Assembly (NCBI GenBank): GCA_902796045.1
Contig: CADBNQ010000253.1
Coordinates: forward strand, 1 to 7,615
Direction of reading: 5' to 3'
Source: an uncultured Lachnospiraceae bacterium
GTDB lineage: Bacteria; Bacillota; Clostridia; Lachnospirales; Lachnospiraceae
Length of the DNA stretch: 7,615 nucleotides
Within the stretch, counting starts at the first letter, position 1. Each line of letters starts with the position of its first letter. The position numbers and the translations under genes are program-made. The notes below the pieces were generated by a model, which made no database searches, was not told the origin of the DNA, and saw nothing but the letters and a program-made list of their open reading frames with translations. Of this stretch, positions 1 to 5,477 are shown one piece after another.

Positions 1-217
1 CAGGATAACAAAGAGCTGCAGCATCAGAGGCGTACCCCTGATGATCCAGATATAGACCTTTGTAATATATCTGACTGGCCTGAATTTCGATGTTGAGAGA
101 AATGTGATCAAAAGCCCCAGCGGCAGAGCCAGAACCAGGGTGATGAAAAACAGTTCGATATTATATATAAAACCGGAAGTCAGCGACTCAAGGGGGCTGG
201 ATCCCATCATAATGCAT
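1..217 (-). CDS. Amino-acid ABC transporter permease, N-terminal part (runs off left edge)
   Basis: This is the first 72 codons of an inner-membrane permease of the polar amino-acid uptake family (HisM/GlnP type). The start is ATG at 217-215. Residues about 17-42 (FIYNIELFFITLVLALPLG and on) form a first transmembrane helix, and residues 60-69 read RGTPLMLQLF, a highly conserved motif of this family. The EAA loop that contacts the ATPase would lie beyond the window. It follows the binding-protein gene on the same strand after a 109-nt spacer, so the two very probably form one importer, with the ATPase gene expected further left. The start is odd: the AGAAGG Shine-Dalgarno core (226-221 region) is only about 2 nt from this ATG. 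No other in-frame start is visible before the hydrophobic segment. The family call is firm; the transported amino acid cannot be told. Confidence 0.9.
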
Positions 218-241
218 TACCTTCTTTCTGAATACATAGTA

Positions 242-300
242 ACAGGCAATCGCGAGAATAACCCCCGGCCGGAAAGAACCGGAGATCTGCGATTGCCTGT
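242..300 (-). repeat. Large inverted repeat (stem-loop) between binding-protein and permease genes
   Basis: Bases 242-253 (ACAGGCAATCGC) and 289-300 (GCGATTGCCTGT) are perfect 12-bp inverted arms. The 35-nt interior contains a nested hairpin, CCGG (269-272) and CCGG (279-282) around a 6-nt loop. In the transporter transcript this would be a strong stem-loop 26 nt after the binding-protein stop codon and 24 nt before the permease start. Neither strand shows a U-run right after the stem, so it is not a canonical intrinsic terminator. Known intergenic stem-loops downstream of binding-protein genes (for example malE-malF) protect the upstream message and reduce downstream expression; the same role is inferred here. 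Confidence 0.75.
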
Positions 301-326
301 CCTAGGGCTTAAAAAGCGATTAATTA

Positions 327-1202
327 TCAATCATCCTTGATCAGTGCATCACTGAGACCATATTTTGCTGCGATCTCCTCAACAACACCCTCTTTGTAGA
401 GTTCTTCGATGGCATCGCTGATCACGTCTTCTGCATCGCTCCCTTTACGGAATGCAATACCATACTCCTGATCACCAAACTGGTTGTCCATGTTCACGAC
501 CATATCAGAATAGTCAGAATCAGGACGGACCATTGCCAGAGCACATACACTGTCGACAACTGCTATGTCAGCTGTGCCGGACTTCACTTCCATCAGGGCC
601 TTGGCCATGGAATCAGAAGCCACATAGTTGGAGTGGGCAAAATACTCCTTGGCAGAAACCTTGACAGTCTCATCATCCTCGATGGAGCCGTCGATCTTGC
701 CCTCGCCGGTGGAGCCCTGCTCTGCAGTAACAGTAAGACCGGAAACATCCTTCATGATCTCGGCTTCCCTGTCTGCCTTCATGACCATCGCCTGTGTATT
801 CTTCAGGTAGGGATCAGTCATGCTCATGTTCTGCTTTCTCTCCTCGGTAATGCACATACCGTTCCAGATGCAGTCGATGTTCTTGGAGTTGAGCTCAACT
901 TCCTTGGAATCCCAGTTGATCTCCTCGAACTTCACCTTGATGCCCAGCTTTTCTGCGACAGCATTGGCCAGCTCTGTGTCGAATCCGACGAACTCGTTGT
1001 TGTCATCATAGTAGTTCATAGGTGCAAAAAGTGTCATGCCGATGACCATCTCACCCTTATCCTGGATGTATGCCCAGTCTGAGCCGCCGGCAGCAGCTTC
1101 TGTTGTCCCCTCAGCCGGTGCTCCGCCTGAGGCGCCGCATCCTGCAATCATGGTCAGGCACATAACAGTGGCAAGTAGAGTTGCTAATAGTTTTCTCATC
1201 AT
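327..1202 (-). CDS. Amino-acid ABC transporter substrate-binding lipoprotein (SBP family 3)
   Basis: This extracellular, membrane-anchored receptor delivers an amino acid to an ABC importer. The 291-residue protein begins with a lipoprotein signal peptide: positive MMRK, a hydrophobic stretch, and lipobox IAGC with the lipidated Cys at residue 22. A Gly/Ala/Thr/Glu linker follows to about residue 41. The two-lobed SBP_bac_3 fold then starts (VIGMTLFAPMNYYDD). Typical features are GFDTELANAVAEKLG (73-87), the WNGMCITEERKQ segment with Arg122 at the place that binds the ligand carboxylate, DPYL (130-133), and VVDS with Asp217 near the usual amino-group contact. AAAGGAG lies at 1214-1208, 5 nt from the first ATG and 8 nt from the second (1199-1197), so either may be used. 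It has its own promoter at 1245-1273 and is followed by the permease gene. Substrate specificity cannot be read from the sequence. Confidence 0.93.
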   Translation of the reverse strand: MMRKLLATLLATVMCLTMIAGCGASGGAPAEGTTEAAAGGSDWAYIQDKGEMVIGMTLFAPMNYYDDNNEFVGFDTELANAVAEKLGIKVKFEEINWDSKEVELNSKNIDCIWNGMCITEERKQNMSMTDPYLKNTQAMVMKADREAEIMKDVSGLTVTAEQGSTGEGKIDGSIEDDETVKVSAKEYFAHSNYVASDSMAKALMEVKSGTADIAVVDSVCALAMVRPDSDYSDMVVNMDNQFGDQEYGIAFRKGSDAEDVISDAIEELYKEGVVEEIAAKYGLSDALIKDD

Positions 1203-1234
1203 TGATTCTCCTTTGCATTGTTTATCAATCTACC

Positions 1235-1254
1235 GTACTAAAGTATTATAGTAC
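1235..1254. promoter_or_regulatory. 20-bp imperfect palindrome over the -10 box of the transporter promoter (candidate operator)
   Basis: Arms GTACTA (1235-1240) and TAGTAC (1249-1254) are perfect inverted repeats, and 8 of the 10 base pairs of the full 20-bp symmetry match. The palindrome covers the -10 box (1245-1250) and the predicted transcription start near 1238, a classical position for a repressor. No regulator gene for it is visible in the window. The symmetry is seen directly; the operator role is inferred. Confidence 0.45.
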
Positions 1255-1273
1255 AGCTTGAGATAAAATGCAA
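1245..1273 (-). promoter_or_regulatory. Sigma-A type promoter for the amino-acid transporter
   Basis: On the minus strand, TTGCAT (1273-1268) and a perfect TATAAT (1250-1245) are separated by exactly 17 nt. The -35 box is weak (3 of 6 matches). The -35 box ends 1 nt after the yebC stop codon (1277-1275), so the promoter fills the yebC-binding protein gap. The predicted start near 1238 would give a leader of about 36 nt. A short inverted repeat (CAAGC 1271-1275, GCTTG 1256-1260) overlaps the spacer. I see no strong terminator between yebC and this promoter, so read-through from upstream is also possible. Confidence 0.65.
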
Positions 1274-1274
1274 G

Positions 1275-2006
1275 CTAATCTTCTTCCCAGTTATGATAAA
1301 CTGCCTGGACGTCATCGTCTTCCTCAAGCAGGTCCAGGGTCCTGTTTAAATTCTTGATATCGTCAGGATCTGTGAGGGTGACATAATTATCGGGAATCAT
1401 AGTCACCTCCGCGGAGGCCATGGGAACGCCTTCCTTCTCCAGGGCTTCCCTCACTTCGCCAAAGCTGTCCGGATCAGTGAGGATCTCATAGCTGTCATCC
1501 TCCTCCACGAAATCCTCGGCACCAGCGTCAAGAGCCAGCATCATGAAGTCATCCGGATCCGTCTCATACTCTTCCTTAGATACAATAATCTGTCCTTTCT
1601 TCTGGAACATGAAGGAGACACAGCCGCTCGTCCCGATATTGCCCTTCCCCTTGGTAAAGGCTGCTCTGACATTGGCCGCTGTACGGTTCTTGTTGTCTGT
1701 CAGGGTCTCCACGATGATGGCGATGCCGCTGGGGCCGTAGCCTTCATAGGTGTTCTGCACATAATTCACAGACTCCATATCACCGGCAGCCTTCTTGATC
1801 CCTCTCTCGATGGTATCGTTGGGCATGTTGTTGGACTTGGCCTTGGCAATCACATCTCTGAGCTTGCTGTTGTTGGCCGGATCCGGCCCGCCCTCCTTGA
1901 CTGCCACTGCGATCTCTCTTCCGATCACAGTAAAGATCTTGCCTCTGGCTGCATCGTTCTTTTCTTTCTTATGCTTGATATTCGCAAATTTGGAATGTCC
2001 GGACAT
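1275..2006 (-). CDS. yebC: YebC/PmpR family protein (transcriptional regulator / translation factor)
   Basis: The 243-residue protein is full length for the family (about 240-250). It opens with MSGHSKFANIKHKKEKNDAARGKIF, the family N-terminal signature, with Phe7 where many members have Trp. Other conserved blocks are RDVIAKAKSNNMPNDTIERGIKKA (50-73), YEGYGPSG (87-94), NRTAANVRAAF (107-117), GCVSFMF (128-134) and the C-terminal VQAVYHNW (233-240). The fold has three domains, with a basic N-terminal region. YebC/PmpR proteins were long described as DNA-binding regulators. More recent work on YebC-type proteins and mitochondrial TACO1 links the family to translation of proline-rich stretches, so the molecular role here is open. 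The cytoplasmic protein is encoded 39 nt after the CBS-domain gene. The Shine-Dalgarno sequence is weak (GAGAG about 9 nt upstream) within an A-rich leader. Confidence 0.95.
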   Translation of the reverse strand: MSGHSKFANIKHKKEKNDAARGKIFTVIGREIAVAVKEGGPDPANNSKLRDVIAKAKSNNMPNDTIERGIKKAAGDMESVNYVQNTYEGYGPSGIAIIVETLTDNKNRTAANVRAAFTKGKGNIGTSGCVSFMFQKKGQIIVSKEEYETDPDDFMMLALDAGAEDFVEEDDSYEILTDPDSFGEVREALEKEGVPMASAEVTMIPDNYVTLTDPDDIKNLNRTLDLLEEDDDVQAVYHNWEED

Positions 2007-2045
2007 AGTCTGTATCTCTCTTTCTTTTTATTTTTATTCACTGTA
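2007..2045 (-). other. Purine-rich, A-rich spacer ahead of yebC
   Basis: Between the CBS-gene stop and the yebC start, the minus strand is almost entirely purine, with repeated AAAAA runs followed by AAAGAGAG. It has no GC-rich hairpin and no convincing -35/-10 pair. It most likely acts as an unstructured ribosome-loading leader that compensates for a weak Shine-Dalgarno, with yebC read from upstream. This is inference. Confidence 0.4.
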
Positions 2046-2984
2046 TCACTGTTTTATTTCTTCGTCAAGGTCACCCTCCTGGTCTTCCTTCTCTATGAGA
2101 ATCTGCCGCAGTACCTTGTTGGCCTGCTCGGAGGTCGTAAAGCTGTAGCCTTTGAAATGGACCTCCACCTGCTCTCCCGGCTCGGGAAGATGACCGATCT
2201 CGTTAATGAGGAAACCGTTCAGGATCTCAAATTCCTCCGTGTCAAAGGTGATGCCCAGTATGTCTTCAAGGTCATCCAGACGGATCATGCCCGAAGCCAG
2301 ATAGACACCTTCTGACAGCCGGACGATTTCCTTCTCCTCTACATCATACTCGTCAAGAATGTCTCCGACGATGGTCTCAAGGATATCCTCCATGGCCACC
2401 AGGCCGGCTGTCTGGCCAAACTCGTCAAGAACAACAGCCAGATGGCTCTTGTTGCTCTTCATCCTGGAAAGAAGTTCATTGATATCCATGGCTTCATGGA
2501 CATAAAAAGGCTTCCTCATGATGTCCAGAATCGTCCTGTCAGGCGTCTCCAGATAGCACTCGACGGCATCTCTGAGATGGAGCACTCCCACGATATGGTC
2601 CAGATCCTCCTCATAGACCGGATACCTGGAATAATGCTGGCTGACCATAAAACGGATGGCCTCCTCCAGGGAAGTGTGGCTCTCGATGCCCACGATCTTC
2701 TGCCGAAACTGCATGACGTCCTTGACATCCATGTCCCCGAATTCGAAAATATTGGAGATCATCTCTGCCTCATCCTTGAGGATCACCCCCTGCTCATGCC
2801 CTTCATTGGCAATATTGCGGATCTCCTCCTCGTAGACATTCTCCTCTTCCTCTCTGAGCTTTGAAAAATCAACCTTTTTGATAGTATCTGTCAGACGCAG
2901 CACGATCACAAGAACAACGATCATCAACAGTAAAAAGACCGTCATGATGACCGCCAGCAGCATCGTCATTGACGAGACACTCAT
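2046..2984 (-). CDS. Single-span membrane protein with CBS pair and CorC/HlyC domain
   Basis: The 312-residue protein has one N-terminal transmembrane helix (about 7-30), a charged Glu-rich linker (43-55), two CBS motifs (about 88-140 and 153-208) and a CorC_HlyC domain (about 220-298). The second CBS motif carries the signature DEFGQTAGLVAMEDILETIVG (187-207). The tail is acidic. The family is called hemolysin-like or CorC/CNNM-related and is linked to Mg2+/Co2+ or adenine-nucleotide sensing, but the usual four-helix DUF21/CNNM transporter domain is absent. It is therefore probably a sensor or accessory protein, not a complete transporter. The start at 2984 is set by GGAGGT (2996-2991) six nt upstream and by the membrane helix that follows. 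The same frame stays open up to 3167, but that extension overlaps nnr and is not protein-like. It lies 26 nt after nnr, so the two are very likely co-transcribed. Confidence 0.88.
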   Translation of the reverse strand: MSVSSMTMLLAVIMTVFLLLMIVVLVIVLRLTDTIKKVDFSKLREEEENVYEEEIRNIANEGHEQGVILKDEAEMISNIFEFGDMDVKDVMQFRQKIVGIESHTSLEEAIRFMVSQHYSRYPVYEEDLDHIVGVLHLRDAVECYLETPDRTILDIMRKPFYVHEAMDINELLSRMKSNKSHLAVVLDEFGQTAGLVAMEDILETIVGDILDEYDVEEKEIVRLSEGVYLASGMIRLDDLEDILGITFDTEEFEILNGFLINEIGHLPEPGEQVEVHFKGYSFTTSEQANKVLRQILIEKEDQEGDLDEEIKQ

Positions 2985-2990
2985 ATCTAC

Positions 2991-2996
2991 ACCTCC
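2991..2996 (-). promoter_or_regulatory. Shine-Dalgarno that fixes the start of the CBS/CorC gene
   Basis: GGAGGT on the minus strand is followed by a 6-nt spacer and then ATG at 2984. It is the strongest ribosome-binding site in the window and rules out the longer reading that would begin inside nnr. Confidence 0.85.
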
Positions 2997-3010
2997 ATAA
3001 ATAGAATCAA

Positions 3011-4525
3011 TCAGCCGATCACATCGGATAAATGGTCTGCGATATCCCTGGCCATCAGGCCGTAATAACCGCCTGCCCGGGCGGCATGATCTCCGGCAAG
3101 TCCATGACAGAAGACACCGAGCCGGGCTGCGCGAAGAAGAGGCAGCCCCCCTGCCAGAAAGCCACATATGATCCCGGTCAGCACATCACCGCTGCCTGCC
3201 ACGGACATGCCGTGGTTGCCGCTGGTGTTGATGTAGACCGGAAGGCACCCGTCAGAGACGATGGTCCTGGCATCCTTTAATACCAGGACATGGCCCTGGT
3301 CGGCATGGGCACCGGCAATAGCTCTCAGATCCTGCCTGATCACGGAGACAGGCTCCCCGCACAGCCGTTCCATTTCTTTAAGGTGGGGGGTCAGGATGAT
3401 CCCCCCTTCATAGCTGTCGTAGAGCTTTTGTACCTCATCCCTGCTGCCCTTCTTCTCATGCAGCAGGTCCGCCAGATTATTCAGGCCGTCCGCATCAATC
3501 ACCAGGGGAGCCCTGCCCGCCTCCAGAACCTTCATAAGAAGGCTCCGTCCGGTGCTGTTTCTCCCTGTCCCCGGCCCGATCCCGATGACTGTAGCCCAGG
3601 AAAGGGCTTCCGGAAGAAGGGCGAGAGCTTCACCGTCATTTCTCCAGGTCGTCAGAATGGCTTCCGGCAGCAGAGTCTGCAGGATCTCTCTGTTCTCCTC
3701 ACAGGTAAAGATCCGGACCAGGCCGCTGCCGCTCCGGTAGGCAGCCAGGGCTGACAGATAGGCTGCCCCGGCCATATTCCTGCTTCCTGCTATGAGCAGG
3801 ACTTTGCCATAGGTCCCTTTGTTGGACCAGGCAGTCCGGACAGGAAGCAGACACAGGTCTTCCTGGTCAAAGCACAGAGCGCCCGGTGAAACATGGCGAA
3901 CTGCCTGATCAGGGAAACCGATATCCTTCACGACAACTTCCCCGGCATAATCTGCCCCGGGATAGAGGACGAGCCCTGCCTTCAGAAGACCGAAGGTGAT
4001 GGTCAGGTCTGCCTTAAAACAGCAGCCCAGGATCCTTCCGCTGCCTGCCTCCACGCCCGATGGCACGTCAACAGCCAGCTTAAAGCCCTTGCGCTCATTG
4101 ACCCGGCCGATCAGGTCAGCCTGAATGCCGGAGACATCTCTCCTGAGGCCGACACCAAAGACAGCGTCCACATAGAGATCAAAGTCCTCCTCAGGCAGGT
4201 CATGGCTGATCCTGGCTCCAAGCTTTGTCAGGATATTTTTCTGGGTCATGTAAGACTCCGAAGGCTTCTTCACTCCCCCGATCTCACAGATCGTCACCTG
4301 ATACCCCCTGGCCATGAGCAGTCTTCCCAGGGCAAGTCCATCTCCCCCGTTGTTCCCTCCTTCCGCGAGGATCAGAACGGAGGCAGGGAGAGGAAAACGA
4401 AAGAGGATCTCCTCCTCCATGGACATGGCGGCCTTCTCCATGAGAACGATCCCCGGTATGCCCAGGGTTTTTATGCTGTAGGAGTCTATGGCCTGCATCT
4501 CTTCTCCAGTACATATATACCGCAT
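3011..4525 (-). CDS. nnr: Bifunctional NAD(P)HX epimerase / ADP- (or ATP-) dependent NAD(P)HX dehydratase
   Basis: This enzyme repairs hydrated, inactive NADH and NADPH (NADHX, NADPHX). The N-terminal YjeF_N domain (about 1-215) interconverts the R and S epimers, and the C-terminal ribokinase-like domain (about 225-504) dehydrates the S form at the cost of a nucleoside phosphate. Visible landmarks are NNGGDG (58-63), DAVFGVGL (120-127), DVPSG (153-157), KGTYGKVLLIAGS (236-248), GIGPGTG (315-321), DADGLN (344-349), TPH (379-381) and AGSGD (443-447), whose Asp447 is the expected catalytic base. Small departures from the common consensus are NKG where HKG is usual and GNHGM where GNPGM is usual. 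The 504 residues match the fused bacterial form. The start is supported by AGGAGA (4537-4532) six nt upstream. The gene follows rex and precedes the CBS gene. Confidence 0.95.
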   Translation of the reverse strand: MRYICTGEEMQAIDSYSIKTLGIPGIVLMEKAAMSMEEEILFRFPLPASVLILAEGGNNGGDGLALGRLLMARGYQVTICEIGGVKKPSESYMTQKNILTKLGARISHDLPEEDFDLYVDAVFGVGLRRDVSGIQADLIGRVNERKGFKLAVDVPSGVEAGSGRILGCCFKADLTITFGLLKAGLVLYPGADYAGEVVVKDIGFPDQAVRHVSPGALCFDQEDLCLLPVRTAWSNKGTYGKVLLIAGSRNMAGAAYLSALAAYRSGSGLVRIFTCEENREILQTLLPEAILTTWRNDGEALALLPEALSWATVIGIGPGTGRNSTGRSLLMKVLEAGRAPLVIDADGLNNLADLLHEKKGSRDEVQKLYDSYEGGIILTPHLKEMERLCGEPVSVIRQDLRAIAGAHADQGHVLVLKDARTIVSDGCLPVYINTSGNHGMSVAGSGDVLTGIICGFLAGGLPLLRAARLGVFCHGLAGDHAARAGGYYGLMARDIADHLSDVIG

Positions 4526-4548
4526 TGTTGGTCTCCTGTCCGCATCCG

Positions 4549-4574
4549 GTCAGTCTCATACAAGACAGACTGAC
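4549..4574 (-). repeat. Perfect 8-bp stem-loop ahead of nnr
   Basis: GTCAGTCT (4549-4556) and AGACTGAC (4567-4574) pair perfectly around a 10-nt loop. It lies between the larger rex-distal hairpin and the nnr ribosome-binding site. A weak promoter could overlap it on the minus strand: TTGATT (4582-4577), 16 nt, TATGAG (4560-4555), each box four of six matches. Whether it acts as RNA structure, as an operator or not at all is unknown. Confidence 0.45.
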
Positions 4575-4583
4575 ACAATCAAT

Positions 4584-4622
4584 AAGCCCAGCCTGCGAAA
4601 ACTTTTGCAAAAGGCCGGGCTT
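4584..4622 (-). terminator. Strong stem-loop just after rex (leaky terminator or processing site)
   Basis: Starting 11 nt after the rex stop codon, AAGCCC..GCCT-type arms (4584-4594 and 4612-4622) form an 11-bp stem in minus-strand RNA. The 4590/4616 position is a G-U wobble on this strand but an A-C mismatch on the plus strand, so the structure favours the rex transcript. The interior can form a second small stem (GC 4595-4596 with GC 4607-4608). The downstream sequence (ATTGATTG) has only a poor U-tract, so full termination is doubtful; attenuation or RNA processing between rex and nnr is as likely. Confidence 0.5.
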
Positions 4623-4633
4623 TATCATCATTT

Positions 4634-5296
4634 TTATATCTCGCTGCTGTGAATCCGATAGGACAGAGTCATGATGCTCTCTGACAGATGGACATTCTCA
4701 ATGATCACGTCCTCAGGGAGATTCAGATCCACCGGCGCAAAGTTCCATATAGCTTTTACACCCAGGTCCGCAAGCCTGCCGGCAATCCTGACCGCACTGT
4801 TCTTAGGCAGCGTGAGTGCCGCAATCTTTACATCATGGCCGGCGATGAACTCCTCCAGCCTGTCTATGTCATATACTTCTGCGCCATTGATCTTCTTCCC
4901 GATCACTTTCGGGTTGACATCAAACAATCCTATGATATTGAAACCATTGTGGATAAAGTCAGAATTATTGGCCAGGGCCTGCCCCAGGTTCCCGGCCCCT
5001 ATGATGATGATGTTATTCCTGTCATTAAGGCCAAGGATCTTGGCGATCTCATTGTACAGATACTCTACATTATAACCGTATCCCTGCTGGCCGAAGCCTC
5101 CGAAATTATTCAGGTCCTGACGGATCTGTGATGCTGTGACATTCATCTTCCTGCTCAGCTCCTTGGAGGAGATGCGGACGACATCATTCCGTAACAGATC
5201 ACCGAGATATCTGTAATAGCGAGGCAGCCTCTTAATGACCGCAGGTGATATAACCTTTTCACCGGCCGGTCTTTCTTTTGCCTTCAGATCTGACAT
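4634..5296 (-). CDS. rex: Redox-sensing transcriptional repressor Rex
   Basis: This cytoplasmic homodimeric repressor binds DNA when NADH is low relative to NAD+ and lets go when NADH binds, controlling fermentation and NADH-reoxidation genes. The 220-residue protein is full length. An N-terminal winged helix (about 15-80) contains the recognition helix TASQIRQDL (54-62) and the conserved FGGFGQQGYGYN (65-76). A Rossmann domain follows, with GAGNLG (100-105), LFDVNP (124-129), and the conserved NFAPVDLNLP (185-194). The C-terminal helix that swaps between subunits is present. AGGAGG lies five nt before the ATG. A perfect-consensus promoter drives it from 5366-5338. nnr follows on the same strand, and an ABC-F gene diverges from it, as in the ydiF/rex neighbourhood of Bacillus. 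Confidence 0.97.
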   Translation of the reverse strand: MSDLKAKERPAGEKVISPAVIKRLPRYYRYLGDLLRNDVVRISSKELSRKMNVTASQIRQDLNNFGGFGQQGYGYNVEYLYNEIAKILGLNDRNNIIIIGAGNLGQALANNSDFIHNGFNIIGLFDVNPKVIGKKINGAEVYDIDRLEEFIAGHDVKIAALTLPKNSAVRIAGRLADLGVKAIWNFAPVDLNLPEDVIIENVHLSESIMTLSYRIHSSEI

Positions 5297-5315
5297 ATCA
5301 TCCTCCTAATCAGTA

Positions 5316-5335
5316 ATACTAACGCAAGTCAGTAT
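5316..5335. promoter_or_regulatory. Imperfect palindrome at the rex transcription start (candidate operator)
   Basis: ATACT (5316-5320) and AGTAT (5331-5335) are inverted, with 7 of 10 pairs matching over 20 bp. It lies just downstream of the rex -10 box, at the predicted start site near 5331. TCAGTA is also directly repeated at 5310-5315 and 5329-5334, 19 bp apart. It does not match the usual Rex operator (TTGTTAA-N4-TTAACAA type), so its owner is unknown. Low confidence. Confidence 0.3.
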
Positions 5336-5337
5336 CA

Positions 5338-5366
5338 ATTATAACCAAAAGTTAAAGCATTGTCAA
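5338..5366 (-). promoter_or_regulatory. Perfect-consensus sigma-A promoter for rex
   Basis: On the minus strand, TTGACA (5366-5361) and TATAAT (5343-5338) both match the consensus in full and are spaced by exactly 17 nt. The predicted start is near 5331, giving a 35-nt leader. The spacer contains a small inverted repeat, TAAC (5342-5345) and GTTA (5351-5354), that could assist regulator binding. Such an ideal promoter normally needs a repressor to be controlled; Rex itself is the obvious candidate, but no canonical Rex site is seen. Confidence 0.85.
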
Positions 5367-5403
5367 ACTCCATTTCATGCAATTTCCAGTTTTTTACCAT
5401 TCC

Positions 5404-5432
5404 TTTACTAATCCCTTTTTTCATGATAAAAT
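5404..5432 (+). promoter_or_regulatory. Extended -10 promoter for the ABC-F gene
   Basis: TTTACT (5404-5409) and TAAAAT (5427-5432) are spaced by 17 nt, with 4 and 5 of 6 consensus matches. TG at 5424-5425, one base before the -10, makes an extended -10 element. The predicted start is near 5439. A 16-bp imperfect palindrome centred on TCATGA (5416-5431, 7 of 8 pairs) overlaps the -10 and could bind a regulator. The rex promoter fires in the other direction 38 bp away. Confidence 0.65.
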
Positions 5433-5438
5433 AGTACG

Positions 5439-5457
5439 GCCCCTCTGATATCGGGGC
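5439..5457 (+). repeat. GC-rich hairpin at the 5' end of the ABC-F transcript
   Basis: GCCCC (5439-5443) and GGGGC (5453-5457) form a 5-bp all-GC stem with a 9-nt loop, followed by TTT. The predicted transcription start coincides with the first base of the stem, so the mRNA would begin with a hairpin, 20 nt before the ATG and 10 nt before the GGAG Shine-Dalgarno. This may protect the 5' end. A short attenuator is possible, but the T-run is only three bases. Confidence 0.5.
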
Positions 5458-5477
5458 TTTAAGAAACGGAGACCACT

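Noticed and set aside
242..300. Intrinsic terminator reading of the large inverted repeat
   Set aside because: No run of T follows the stem on either strand, so it was reported as a stem-loop only.
104..340. Plus-strand frame over the permease start and inverted repeat
   Set aside because: It has no ribosome-binding site, crosses the stem-loop and overlaps the permease start. No protein features are seen.
1203..1274. Riboswitch or T-box leader for the amino-acid transporter
   Set aside because: The predicted leader is only about 36 nt and has no terminator hairpin, far too short for such elements.
2985..3167. 61-residue N-terminal extension of the CBS/CorC frame
   Set aside because: It overlaps the end of nnr, is rich in Arg, Ser and Cys with no family features, and is made unnecessary by a perfect ribosome-binding site before ATG 2984.
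3893..4573. 226-codon plus-strand frame opposite nnr
   Set aside because: It lies fully antisense to a well-conserved enzyme, has no ribosome-binding site, and its translation looks like a shadow of the nnr codons.
5342..5354. Canonical Rex operator in the rex promoter spacer
   Set aside because: TAAC-N5-GTTA has the half-sites in the opposite orientation to the known TTGTTAA-N4-TTAACAA pattern.
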